This document shows, piece by piece, positions 1 through 7,962 of a stretch of 64,000 bases of DNA (position 1 is the stretch's first letter; every line of letters begins with the position of its first letter). The DNA is from Gordonia tangerina (GTDB lineage Bacteria > Actinomycetota > Actinomycetes > Mycobacteriales > Mycobacteriaceae): positions 1-64,000 of the forward strand of contig NZ_JAKGCU010000008.1 in the NCBI RefSeq assembly GCF_021556435.1. Reading direction: 5' to 3'. The notes below the pieces were generated by a model. That model saw only the letters and a program-made list of their open reading frames with translations. It was not told the origin of the DNA and did not search any database. Made by a program: the position numbers and the translations under genes.

Positions 1-53
1 ACGGTCTCGATCCAGAACTCGCCATCAACGGTTCCGTAGCCACGAGTGCTCAC
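1..53 (-). CDS. possible 5' end of a CDS leaving the window
   Basis: A GTG at 53-51 opens a reverse frame of 17 codons that runs off the window edge without a stop. It reads MSTRGYGTVDGEFWIET. The upstream sequence has no convincing Shine-Dalgarno, and 17 codons are too few to assign a family. It is listed because the repeat array begins only about 60 bp upstream of it, so this may be the first gene on that side. Confidence 0.25.
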   Translation of the reverse strand, partial: MSTRGYGTVDGEFWIET

Positions 54-112
54 CCAGCAGCAGCCACCAACACCAAGTCTGACCCAAACTCACGACCAGA
101 CCCAGTAGCTCC

Positions 113-737
113 CATTAGTAGTCGGCGAGCGGCAGCGAGTCGGCGTATCGAGATTTGGTGAGATGCTGTCAGGCGCCGGAGGTCTCGATACGCTCGCTCA
201 CTTCGTTCGCGGGCTACTCGACCAGCGGTTGGGGTGCGCGGGCTGTTCGCTGGTTGATCGAGTGGCCGGGACTTACCCGTTGGTCGAGTAGTCGGCGAGC
301 GGCAGCGAGTCGGCGTATCGAGATTTGGTGAGATGCTGTCGGGCGCCGGGGGTCTCGATACGCTCGCTCACTTCGTTCGCGGGCTACTCGACCAGCGGTT
401 GGGGTGCGGGCTGTTCGCTGGTTGATCGAGTGGCCGGGACTTACCCGTTGGTCGAGTAGTCGGCGAGCGGCAGCGAGTCGGCGTATCGAGATCTGGTGAG
501 ATGCTGTCAGGCGCAAGAGGTCTCGATACGCTCGCTCACTTCGTTCGCGGGCTACTCGACCAGCGGTTGGGGTGCGCGGGCTGTTGGCTCGTTGATCGAG
601 TGGCCGGGACTTACCCGTTGATCGAGTAGTCGGCGACCGCCAGCGAGTCGGGGTATCGAGATTTGGTGAGATGCTGTCAGGCGCAAGAGGTCTCGATACG
701 CTCGCTCACTTCGTTCGCGGGCTACTCGACCAGCGAA
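113..737. repeat. array of ~170-bp units built from inverted arms
   Basis: An arm beginning GGTCTCGATACGCTCGCTCA occurs at 181, 351, 519 and 689, so the period is 170, 168 and 170 bp. Between these arms lies a second arm (about 116-150, 281-324, 453-495, 621-664) that reads GGTCGAGTAGTCGGCGAGCG and ends GCGTATCGAGAT. The second arm is an imperfect reverse complement of the first. Every unit can therefore fold into a long hairpin, and neighbouring units can pair with each other. Reading frames across the array are fragments of the repeat and are not genes. Such TCGATACGCTCGCTC-type elements are, to my knowledge, common between genes in Gordonia and Rhodococcus relatives. The array lies just downstream of the DUF4395 stop codon and may end its transcript. 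Confidence 0.9.
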
Positions 738-780
738 TGCGGGTGTGCGCGGACGGCTGCACCCGCGGTTGGGGTGTGGT

Positions 781-1278
781 CTACGCAGCCAAGCGCAGCG
801 AGAGATCGTTGCACACCTCGCACACTGTCTCGGGGATGATCCCGCGTCGCTGCAGGAACCCGAAGGCGACGCACCCGAGGCACAGGCCGAACACGAACTC
901 CAGGGACGCCGCCACGATGAGCACGCCGGTTACGATCTGGGCCGCGACGCCGAGGCCGAGCAGCGACAGCACCAACGCGCTGCCGCTGAACACGAGCCCG
1001 ATGGTCTGGGCGAACCGCTTGGGCGGGCCGGGCACGAGTTTGGTCTTGCGCCAGATCTTCGGTGCGATGAACCGCACCGACAGCTGGCCGAACGGAGAGA
1101 ACCGAGGACCTGCCATCACCCGCAGCAGAAAGCCGAGTGCGAGCAGGGCGTAGGGCACCGGGTGGTCGACCACGATCGCCACCACGGCGAGCGCGATCAC
1201 CAGACCCGCGGTCGAACGGGCCGCGTAGTCGTTGACCGGATTGGGAAACGTCAGCGCCGACGGCAACGTTGGGGACAC
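781..1278 (-). CDS. DUF4395 family membrane protein
   Basis: This 165-residue protein has four hydrophobic stretches (about 25-48, 85-105, 108-128 and a weaker one near 135) and a C-terminal CEVCNDLSLR motif with two cysteines, as expected for the DUF4395 family of small actinobacterial membrane proteins. The GTG at 1278-1276 is chosen because AGGAGGT (1284-1290) sits six bases upstream. Longer in-frame starts would run back into recQ. It follows recQ on the same strand with a 67-bp gap. The family has no firm function; members are sometimes near thiol-redox or rhodanese genes, so a redox role for the cysteines is only a guess. Confidence 0.75.
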   Translation of the reverse strand: MSPTLPSALTFPNPVNDYAARSTAGLVIALAVVAIVVDHPVPYALLALGFLLRVMAGPRFSPFGQLSVRFIAPKIWRKTKLVPGPPKRFAQTIGLVFSGSALVLSLLGLGVAAQIVTGVLIVAASLEFVFGLCLGCVAFGFLQRRGIIPETVCEVCNDLSLRLAA

Positions 1279-1345
1279 CGAAAACCTCCTGAAGAACAGC
1301 TCTGCCGAAGGTAGACAACGTCGCGACCCCGGGCAATGATTCCGC

Positions 1346-3187
1346 TCACGCCGGTTCGGATTCCGCATCGAACCCCGAGATCGCGGCGAGTACGTCGTCG
1401 CCGTACTGCTCGAGTTTGGCGTCGCCGATGCCCGATACCGATCGCAACTGCGTCGTCGACGCCGGCCGCAGCGCCGCCAGTTCACGCAGGGTGGCGTCGT
1501 TGAACACCACATACGGCGGCACACCGCGCCGCGATGCCTCGGCCTTGCGCCACGCACGCAGGTGTTCGAACAAACCGCGGTCGGCGTCGGGCAGGTCGGG
1601 TGCTGAGCGTGATCCGCGGGTGCTGCGCCCGCCGGCCGGTCGCGCCGGATCGGTCCGCAACATCACGGTGGTTTCGCCGCGCAACACGGGCCCGCTCTTG
1701 TCGGTGAGGGTCAGCACCCCGTAGTCGCCCTGAGGTGCGATGATCCCCGAGGCCACCAGCTGACGGATCACGCTGCGCCAGGCGGCGGCGTCGAGGTCGG
1801 TGCCGATGCCGTAGGTGGTCAGCCGCGTGTGTCCGCGCTCTCGGATGCGGGCGGTGTCGGCGCCGCGCAGGATGTCGATGAGGTGGCCGGCGCCGTAGGG
1901 CGGATCGCCCAGATCCCGCTGCAGCCGCACCATCGTCGAGAGCAATTTCTGCGCCGGCACGGTGCCGTCGAAGGTCTTCGGTGGGGTCAGGCACGTGTCG
2001 CAATTGCCGCATGCCTGTGCGTCCTGCCCGAAATACCTCAGGAGTTGAGCGCGTCGGCAGTCCACGGTCTCGCACAGCGCGAGCATCGCGTCGAGGTGCT
2101 GCTGTTGGACCCGCCGGTGATTCGCGTCGCCGTCGGACTGGTCGATGAGTCGACGCTGCTGCATGACATCGGCCAACCCGTAGGTCATCCACGCCACCGA
2201 CGGCAGACCGTCGCGCCCGGCTCGACCGGTCTCCTGGTAATAGCCCTCCACGCTCTTGGGTAGATCGATGTGGGCGACGAACCGCACGTCGGGTTTGTCG
2301 ATACCCATGCCGAAGGCGATGGTCGCGACCACGACGACGCCGTCGGCGCGCAGGAATCGCTCCAGGGTGTCGTGGCGGACTTCGCGATCGAGGCCGGCGT
2401 GATACGGCATCGCGTCGACGCCGTTGGCCGCCAGGAACGCCGCCGTCTTCTCCACCGAGGCGCGGCTCAGTGCGTAGACGATCCCGGTGGCCGGTTGCCC
2501 GTCGACGTGGCCGTCGGTGCGGATGAAGTCGAGAAGTTGTTTGCGGGGTTCAGATTTGGTGACGATGCGGTAGGTGATGTTGGGACGGTCGAAATCGGCG
2601 ACAAAGTGCCGGGCGTCAGCGAGGTGCAGGCGTTCGGTGATTTCGGCGTGCGTGCGGCGGGTGGCGGTCGCGGTCAACGCGATGCGCGGGACATCCGGCC
2701 ACAGTTCGGCGAGCTCGCCGAGTGCGAGGTAATCCGGCCGGAAGTCGTGTCCCCATTGCGAGACGCAGTGGGCCTCGTCGATCGCGAACAGCGAGATCCG
2801 ACCGCTCTGCAACAAGGCCCGGCAGCCTGCGGTGTTGAGGCGTTCCGGTGCGACATAGAGCATGTCGAGTTCACCGCTGCGAAAAGCCGATTCGACCTCG
2901 GCGCGCTGTTCGGAAGTCTGCGTTGAGTTCAGATACGCCGCGTGCACCCCGAGTTCGCGCAGCGCGGCGACCTGATCGGACATCAACGCGATCAGCGGTG
3001 AGACGACGACCCCGCAGCCCTCCCGGACCAGTGCGGGCACCTGGTAGCAGAGACTCTTGCCGCCGCCGGTGGGCATCAGGACAACTGCATCTCCGCCGGA
3101 GACCACATGATCGACGATCTGTTCCTGATCACCGCGGAACGACTCGTAACCGAAGGTCGATGCCAGTACGTGCCACATGTCTGCCAC
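1346..3187 (-). CDS. recQ: ATP-dependent DNA helicase RecQ
   Basis: This 613-residue protein is a superfamily 2 helicase that unwinds DNA 3' to 5' during recombination and fork repair. Walker A is TGGGKS (residues 40-45) and motif II is DEAHC (137-141), followed by the RecQ-specific aromatic-loop region. A zinc-binding RQC cysteine cluster (CETVDC...CGNCDTC) lies near residues 370-400. A helix-rich HRDC domain occupies about 535-605 (LRELAALRP...LRSVSGIGDAKLEQYG). Length and domain order match bacterial RecQ. The first codon is GTG at 3187; an in-frame ATG three codons later (3178) is an alternative, and neither has a strong ribosome site. DUF4395 lies downstream on the same strand. Confidence 0.95.
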   Translation of the reverse strand: MADMWHVLASTFGYESFRGDQEQIVDHVVSGGDAVVLMPTGGGKSLCYQVPALVREGCGVVVSPLIALMSDQVAALRELGVHAAYLNSTQTSEQRAEVESAFRSGELDMLYVAPERLNTAGCRALLQSGRISLFAIDEAHCVSQWGHDFRPDYLALGELAELWPDVPRIALTATATRRTHAEITERLHLADARHFVADFDRPNITYRIVTKSEPRKQLLDFIRTDGHVDGQPATGIVYALSRASVEKTAAFLAANGVDAMPYHAGLDREVRHDTLERFLRADGVVVVATIAFGMGIDKPDVRFVAHIDLPKSVEGYYQETGRAGRDGLPSVAWMTYGLADVMQQRRLIDQSDGDANHRRVQQQHLDAMLALCETVDCRRAQLLRYFGQDAQACGNCDTCLTPPKTFDGTVPAQKLLSTMVRLQRDLGDPPYGAGHLIDILRGADTARIRERGHTRLTTYGIGTDLDAAAWRSVIRQLVASGIIAPQGDYGVLTLTDKSGPVLRGETTVMLRTDPARPAGGRSTRGSRSAPDLPDADRGLFEHLRAWRKAEASRRGVPPYVVFNDATLRELAALRPASTTQLRSVSGIGDAKLEQYGDDVLAAISGFDAESEPA

Positions 3188-3235
3188 AGGGCACCACGTT
3201 ACTGGCGGGAGCCGACCGAACCGGCCGGCCGGTCC

Positions 3236-3724
3236 TCAGGGCGCCTGCCCCGGGATCTCCCCGAGATCGACCGGCTCTTCCGGGACCGCCTCGGCGCTGC
3301 CGAGCTCGGCTTCGTTGATCTCGCCGAGATCCACCGGATTACCGGGTAGGACGTCCTCGCCGGATTCGAACGATTCGAGGTCGGCCGCGGGTTTGGCCTC
3401 TCCGGGTGCAACGCCCTCGGGATCGCCGACGCCGGGGTCGGTGGCTTCGATTTGGGCCTGTTCGAGCTCGACCTCTTCGAGAACGACGGGCCCGTCGCCG
3501 ATGTCGTTGTGTTCCTCGACGTCGATGATGTCGCGCTCTTCGTCGTCGCGGGCCCGACGCGCCGCGTCGCGCATCTCGAAGCCGTCGGTGACGAGATCGC
3601 CGATCTCGCGGGCGACATCGGCGACAGCGCCGGTGATGATGGTGGCGATCCGGCCGACGTGCGTGGCCGTCGACTCCACGAGTTCCTGGACGAGGTCCTT
3701 GTTGCGTTCGATGCTGTCGACCAT
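3236..3724 (-). CDS. conserved hypothetical acidic protein
   Basis: The ATG at 3724 gives 162 residues. The first ~65 are amphipathic and helical (MVDSIERNKDLVQELVES..., ending in RDAARRARDDEERD). The rest is very acidic, with two copies of a PVDLGEI motif near the end (PVDLGEINEAE and PVDLGEIPGQAP). There is no signal peptide or membrane segment. It lies 37 bp downstream of the desaturase on the same strand and could be the last gene of that operon. I do not recognise a characterised family. The helical head with a disordered acidic tail suggests a small adaptor or envelope-associated protein, which is inference only. Confidence 0.7.
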   Translation of the reverse strand: MVDSIERNKDLVQELVESTATHVGRIATIITGAVADVAREIGDLVTDGFEMRDAARRARDDEERDIIDVEEHNDIGDGPVVLEEVELEQAQIEATDPGVGDPEGVAPGEAKPAADLESFESGEDVLPGNPVDLGEINEAELGSAEAVPEEPVDLGEIPGQAP

Positions 3725-3761
3725 GCTCAGTATTCTGCCACCGGGACCGGCAGACCGTGCC

Positions 3762-4964
3762 TCACGCAACAGCCGACGGCGAGCGCTCCACGGTCACCAC
3801 CAGGTCGTTGTCGTCGCGGGTCAGGAAGTTCGGTAGCGAGAGTTTGGCGATCTTTTTCCAGGTCGAGGCCAACTGGTGGCTCAGCGAACCCGTGTTGTAC
3901 GGCAGACCGTAACGTTCGCAGATCTCGCGAACCTCTCCGGAGATCTCCGGATACCGGCTGGCGGGGATGTCGGGGAACAGGTGATGCTCGATCTGATGCG
4001 AAAGGTTGCCACTCATGATGTGGAACAGCGGGCTGCCGGTGATGTTCGCCGAGCCCAGCATCTGTCGCAGGTACCACTGGCCGCGCGTCTCGTCGGCGCA
4101 CTCCTCGGCCGTGAAGGTCTGGGCGCCGCTGGGGAAGTGGCCGCAGAAGATGATCGAGAAGGTCCACAGGTTGCGAACGAGGTTGGCTGAGGCGTTACCC
4201 AGCAGCGTGGTCACGAACAGGGGGCCGGTGAGGGCGGGGAACACCACGTAGTCCTTGAGGACCTGTCGACCGGCCTTGCGCCACATACCCTTGACGAGAC
4301 CTTTGACGTCATACCATTTGCGTTTGCCGGCGACGATGTTCTCGACCTCCAGGTCATGGAGCATCACGCCCCATTCGAACAGCAGCATCAGCGCGGTCGC
4401 ATAGCCAAGGTTACCGAGGTAGTAGGGATTCCATTTCTGGTCGCGATCCATCCGCAGAATGCCGTAGCCGATGTCGCGGTCCTCGCCGATGATGTTGGTG
4501 AAGGTGTGGTGCATGTAGTTGTGGCTGTGGCGCCATTGGTCGGCCGGGCACACGGTGTCCCATTCGAATTCGCGTGAGTTGTAGGTGTCCTCACGCATCC
4601 AGTCGTACTGGCCGTGCATGACGTTGTGGCCGATCTCCATGTTGTCGAGGATCTTCGACACCGACAGTGCGCCGACCGCGGCCACCCACGCGGGCGGGAA
4701 GAAGCCGAGATACATCAGTGCGCGACCGGCGATCTCGAAGCCACGCTGGGCGCGGATGACCGAGTAGAGGTATTCGCGATCCTTCTCGCCGAGGTCGGCG
4801 ACGACCCGTGCCTTGAGTTCGTCGAGTTCGCGGCCCAGTGCCTCCACTTGCTCGTAGCTGAGCACGATGTGTTTGGGGTCGTCGACGGTGGTGGGCTCGT
4901 CCGGGACGGGTGCGTCGATACCGACCAGGGCGGTGTCGGTGGTGGGGTGGTCGATGATGGTCAT
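3762..4964 (-). CDS. desA3: acyl-CoA/acyl-lipid desaturase (DesA3-like)
   Basis: This 400-residue membrane-bound di-iron desaturase introduces a double bond, probably delta-9, into stearoyl-type acyl chains. The three histidine boxes are intact: HNVMH (113-117), HNYMHH (148-153) and HQIEHH (323-328). Hydrophobic segments lie near 83-105, 188-205, 240-260 and 265-285. The ATG at 4964 starts one base before the end of the upstream reductase gene, so the two are translationally coupled. The pair matches the M. tuberculosis Rv3230c-Rv3229c arrangement in which the reductase feeds electrons to DesA3. The unit is divergent from a FabR/DesT-like repressor, which implies control by the acyl pool. The ortholog name rests on family and context. 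Confidence 0.92.
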   Translation of the reverse strand: MTIIDHPTTDTALVGIDAPVPDEPTTVDDPKHIVLSYEQVEALGRELDELKARVVADLGEKDREYLYSVIRAQRGFEIAGRALMYLGFFPPAWVAAVGALSVSKILDNMEIGHNVMHGQYDWMREDTYNSREFEWDTVCPADQWRHSHNYMHHTFTNIIGEDRDIGYGILRMDRDQKWNPYYLGNLGYATALMLLFEWGVMLHDLEVENIVAGKRKWYDVKGLVKGMWRKAGRQVLKDYVVFPALTGPLFVTTLLGNASANLVRNLWTFSIIFCGHFPSGAQTFTAEECADETRGQWYLRQMLGSANITGSPLFHIMSGNLSHQIEHHLFPDIPASRYPEISGEVREICERYGLPYNTGSLSHQLASTWKKIAKLSLPNFLTRDDNDLVVTVERSPSAVA

Positions 4965-4965
4965 G

Positions 4966-6042
4966 TCAAACCTCGATTTCCACGTCGCCGACGGGCGCAT
5001 TGATACAGAGTTGGATCTGCGTGTCGGCTTCGCTGTCGGTGTCTCCGGTCAGCACGTTGCGGGTGCAACCGGATTTCTTGATCGCAGTGCAGGAGAAACA
5101 GATCCCCATCCGGCAGCCGGAGTCGGGCCGGAGCCCGGCCGATTCCGCCTGGTCGAGGATGGTGCGGCCGTCGTTGGTCGCCGATCTGCCGGATCGCAGG
5201 AAGGTCAGCTCGCCGTCGACGGGTGCGTCGGGGTCGACGGAGATCGGTACTGCCAGCGTGAACGCCTCGCGGTGCAGCGGTTGGGTCAGTCCGGCCGCGT
5301 CGTGATGGCGCTCGACGGCGTCCATCAGTGCGGCCGGTCCGCACACGAACAACTCGGCATCTGCGAAATGGTCGATGTCGTCGAGATGTGCGCCGGTGAA
5401 ATGCTCGCCGTGGGCGTCGCGGGTGTAGTGCACCCGCAGGTCGACCCTCGGGTGGTTCGCGGCGATCGCGGCCAGGTCCGTCCGGTAGGCCACGTCATCC
5501 GGTGTGCGTGCGTAGTGCAGAAAGGTGATGGCTCCCTGGTGGCCCTCGGCTACGAGCGTTCGCATCATCGAGAGTACGGGTGTAATACCACTGCCGCCGC
5601 TGATGAAGACTGCCGAACGGGGGCGCTCGGCAGGTAGGACGAACTCGCCGGTCGCCGCCGACAGTCCGACGACCATGCCGACGTGCGCGTGGTCGAACAG
5701 GTGCCGCGAGACGAACCCGCCCTCGTGGGCGGTCACCGTCAACTCGAGATCCCCGCGGGGTGACGGAGCGTTCGCGGGGGAAAAGCACCGGGTGTGCCGG
5801 ACGCCGTCGATAACGGTACTGAGCTGGACATACTGTCCGGGAAGGTGGCCGGTCCACTGGTGTGTGGGGCGAAGAGTGAGTCGGACGGCCCGGCTGGTCG
5901 GGCGGTCCACCGCGACGACCTTGGCACGGATGTCGCGCCAGGTCAGCATCGGATCGATCAGTTCGAGATAGCGGTCGACGGGATGTGGCGAGAGGGCGCT
6001 CTCGACAATGGTCCCGAGGACCGAGGGAAGGCGGATGCTCAT
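4966..6042 (-). CDS. ferredoxin--NADP reductase with C-terminal 2Fe-2S domain, desaturase electron donor
   Basis: This 358-residue protein passes electrons from NAD(P)H through FAD and a plant-type 2Fe-2S cluster. Residues ~30-135 form the FAD-binding barrel (GQYVQLS, then CFSPANAP). Residues ~140-260 form the NAD(P) domain (SGGSGITPVLSMMR, FVCGPAALMDAV). The C-terminus holds the ferredoxin cysteines (CRMGICFSC about 312-320, and CIN near 345). It begins at ATG 6042 and ends one base before the desaturase start codon, so the two form a tight operon. Length and domain order match the Rv3230c-type oxidoreductase that partners DesA3. A palindromic operator candidate lies 22-45 bp upstream of its start. 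Confidence 0.92.
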   Translation of the reverse strand: MSIRLPSVLGTIVESALSPHPVDRYLELIDPMLTWRDIRAKVVAVDRPTSRAVRLTLRPTHQWTGHLPGQYVQLSTVIDGVRHTRCFSPANAPSPRGDLELTVTAHEGGFVSRHLFDHAHVGMVVGLSAATGEFVLPAERPRSAVFISGGSGITPVLSMMRTLVAEGHQGAITFLHYARTPDDVAYRTDLAAIAANHPRVDLRVHYTRDAHGEHFTGAHLDDIDHFADAELFVCGPAALMDAVERHHDAAGLTQPLHREAFTLAVPISVDPDAPVDGELTFLRSGRSATNDGRTILDQAESAGLRPDSGCRMGICFSCTAIKKSGCTRNVLTGDTDSEADTQIQLCINAPVGDVEIEV

Positions 6043-6063
6043 GGGCTGGCTCCGTTCGTGTGC

Positions 6064-6087
6064 TCACTTGAGTGAACATATGTACAC
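6064..6087. promoter_or_regulatory. putative FabR/DesT-type operator between desaturase operon and tetR
   Basis: Two overlapping inverted repeats are visible. One is TCACT-TG-AGTGA (6064-6075). The other is GTGAACATATGTACAC (6072-6087), a 16-bp palindrome with a single mismatched pair around a perfect ACATATGT core. The site lies 22 bp upstream of the reductase start and about 115 bp upstream of the divergent tetR start. TetR repressors bind palindromes of this size, and FabR/DesT sites also have an A/GTGAAC...-type form. Binding by the adjacent regulator is inferred from position. Confidence 0.65.
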
Positions 6088-6200
6088 AAAACAGTGTGGC
6101 ATGTTCGGCGCCGGTGTCGTCAAGGACTTTTGTTGTGACGGCTGTCACTGGGGCTGACGCGGTCTCCGGCGGCGGAGTCATCCCGCTCTAGACTCGGACC

Positions 6201-6899
6201 GTGACCAGGTCTCGACACACCGCGCGGCAGCGTCCGTCACGTGCTGTCGGCGAGCCGGATGGGCGGACTTCGGAGAGTCGGGCCGAGCGTAAGAGTCGTA
6301 CCCGGCAGGGTCTGCTCGACGCGACGATGGAACTCGTCGCCGAGCGCAGCTTCGGCAGCATCAGTCTGCGCGAGGTGGCGCGGGGTGCAGGCATCGTGCC
6401 GACCGCGTTCTATCGGCATTTCGCCTCTATGGAGGATCTGGGCGTCACGCTGGTCGAGGATTCGATGCGGGTGTTGCGGCGCACGCTGCGCGAAGGGCGG
6501 CGCGATCTCGCCGCTCGGCAAGCTCTGCCGACGGCGCAGAACTCGCTGGCGATCCTGCTGCGCCACGTCCACGACAACGAGGCGCAGTTCCGGTTTCTGG
6601 TACGCGAGCAGCACGGCGGTATCGCCGAGATCCGTCGTGCCATCGACACCGAGTTGCGGTTGTTCTCCAAGGAACTCGCCATCGATCTGTCGCGGCTGCC
6701 CGACCTGGCGCAGTGGTCGCCGGAAGATCTGGAACTGGCCGCCGAACTCATCGTCACGATCATGCTGACCGCGGTCGCCGACCTCCTCGACAACGATTAC
6801 CGCGGTCGAGAGGCCGAGCGCGATATCGTCGCCCGGACCGAGCGCCAGTTGGTCATGGTGTTCCTCGGCATGGGGCAGTGGCGAGTTCGTACGGATTAG
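6201..6899 (+). CDS. TetR-family regulator resembling FabR/DesT
   Basis: This 232-residue protein has a ~30-residue basic N-terminal extension, then a TetR helix-turn-helix (about 33-80: ERSFGSISLREVARGAGI, then PTAFYRHFASMEDLG). The recognition-helix end FYRHFxxMEDLG and the following VEDSMRVLRRTLREGR closely resemble FabR of E. coli and DesT of Pseudomonas, which sense the saturated/unsaturated acyl-CoA ratio. FLVREQHG in the ligand domain also fits that group. Start is GTG 6201. It is divergent from a reductase-desaturase operon, the same gene logic as desT-desCB. It most likely represses that operon and itself through the palindrome at 6064-6087. Confidence 0.88.
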   Translation: MTRSRHTARQRPSRAVGEPDGRTSESRAERKSRTRQGLLDATMELVAERSFGSISLREVARGAGIVPTAFYRHFASMEDLGVTLVEDSMRVLRRTLREGRRDLAARQALPTAQNSLAILLRHVHDNEAQFRFLVREQHGGIAEIRRAIDTELRLFSKELAIDLSRLPDLAQWSPEDLELAAELIVTIMLTAVADLLDNDYRGREAERDIVARTERQLVMVFLGMGQWRVRTD

Positions 6900-7015
6900 T
6901 GTCGTATCGCCACGAGCGTGGCAGGTGAGCGGATTACTACAACTTCGTATCGAGCTGGGCATCGAGGGGTGATCCCGTTTAGTCTCCTGTTACTGATGTG
7001 ACTAGGGAGACGCAA

Positions 7016-7918
7016 GTGACTCGTGTGAAGTTGATTGTCACGGTGACCGCCGTGACAATCGCCGGTTCGTTGCTCCTCGGATCGGCGACTGCTGCTGCCT
7101 CACCCGCGTGGTGGCCACCTCAACTCCCGCCGCTGCCGCCGCAGATCGCGAAGTTCCTCGAGCCGCCGGTGCCCACCGAGAAGAAGCTCATCAGCAGTTT
7201 CGCGAAGATGCAGAAGAGCATGCGCAGATCACAACCGGGCAAGGTGGGACTGGCGATCGTGGCGGTTGGTTCCGATCGCGTCATCACGATGGGTGACCTC
7301 ACCACCGGCCGTGCGTGGTCGACCTTGAAAGTGCCGGTGTCGCTGGCCGCGCAGCGCCGGTACGGTGCGGCCGTGGCCGCAGAGGAAGACAAGGCGATCA
7401 CGTTCTCCGACAATGACGCCGCCGGCGAGCTGTGGGGTGCGTTAGGGGGTGGCCAGAGTTCGGTCGACGCGGTGACCGCGGTACTGCGCGAAGGGCATGA
7501 CACCCGCACGCAGGTCAGTTCGGAGGCGGATGACCCGCCGTCCTACCCCGGCTACACCCCGTGGGCGTTGGCCGACCAGGCACGTTTCGGGGCGCATCTG
7601 CCCTGTATGCCTGGTAGCGAGGATGTGATCCGGCTGATGAGCAACGTGGCGGCCAACCAGCAGTGGGGTGTGGCGACGATGGCGCCGAACAAGGGGGCGG
7701 TGACGGCGGTGAAGGGTGGCTGGGGACCGGCGACCTCCCGGTCGGCGGGGTACCTGGTCCGGCAGCTCGCGGTGATCACGACCACCCGCGGTGATGTCGC
7801 GGTCTCGATGGCGGCCATTCCGCGCAACGGCTCGTTCACCACGGGCACCCGGATGCTCAATCGGGTGGGGGACTGGCTGGAGCGCAACCTCCCACAACTG
7901 CCGACGGGACGATGCTGA
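7016..7918 (+). CDS. exported serine beta-lactamase-fold protein
   Basis: The GTG at 7016 is chosen because AGGGAGA (7004-7010) lies five bases upstream. The 300-residue product has a signal peptide (KLIVTVTAVTIAGSLLLGSATAAAS, cleavage near residue 28-30) and a Pro-rich linker. The mature part shows all three penicillin-binding/beta-lactamase motifs in order: STLK (102-105), SDN (131-133) and KGG (233-235). It therefore belongs to the serine-hydrolase fold of class A beta-lactamases and PBPs. Whether it hydrolyses antibiotic or acts on peptidoglycan is open: the ExxxN-type omega-loop motif is not obvious. It stands alone between a tetR gene and a convergent YibE/F gene. Confidence 0.8.
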   Translation: MTRVKLIVTVTAVTIAGSLLLGSATAAASPAWWPPQLPPLPPQIAKFLEPPVPTEKKLISSFAKMQKSMRRSQPGKVGLAIVAVGSDRVITMGDLTTGRAWSTLKVPVSLAAQRRYGAAVAAEEDKAITFSDNDAAGELWGALGGGQSSVDAVTAVLREGHDTRTQVSSEADDPPSYPGYTPWALADQARFGAHLPCMPGSEDVIRLMSNVAANQQWGVATMAPNKGAVTAVKGGWGPATSRSAGYLVRQLAVITTTRGDVAVSMAAIPRNGSFTTGTRMLNRVGDWLERNLPQLPTGRC

Positions 7919-7962
7919 CTCGCGCACGCAAAAGGTGTCGACCAACGGCGGCTGCGTGACGG

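Noticed and set aside
113-737. A CRISPR array
   Set aside because: Units are ~170 bp with internal inverted arms and nearly identical intervening DNA, not short repeats with unique spacers, and no cas gene is near.
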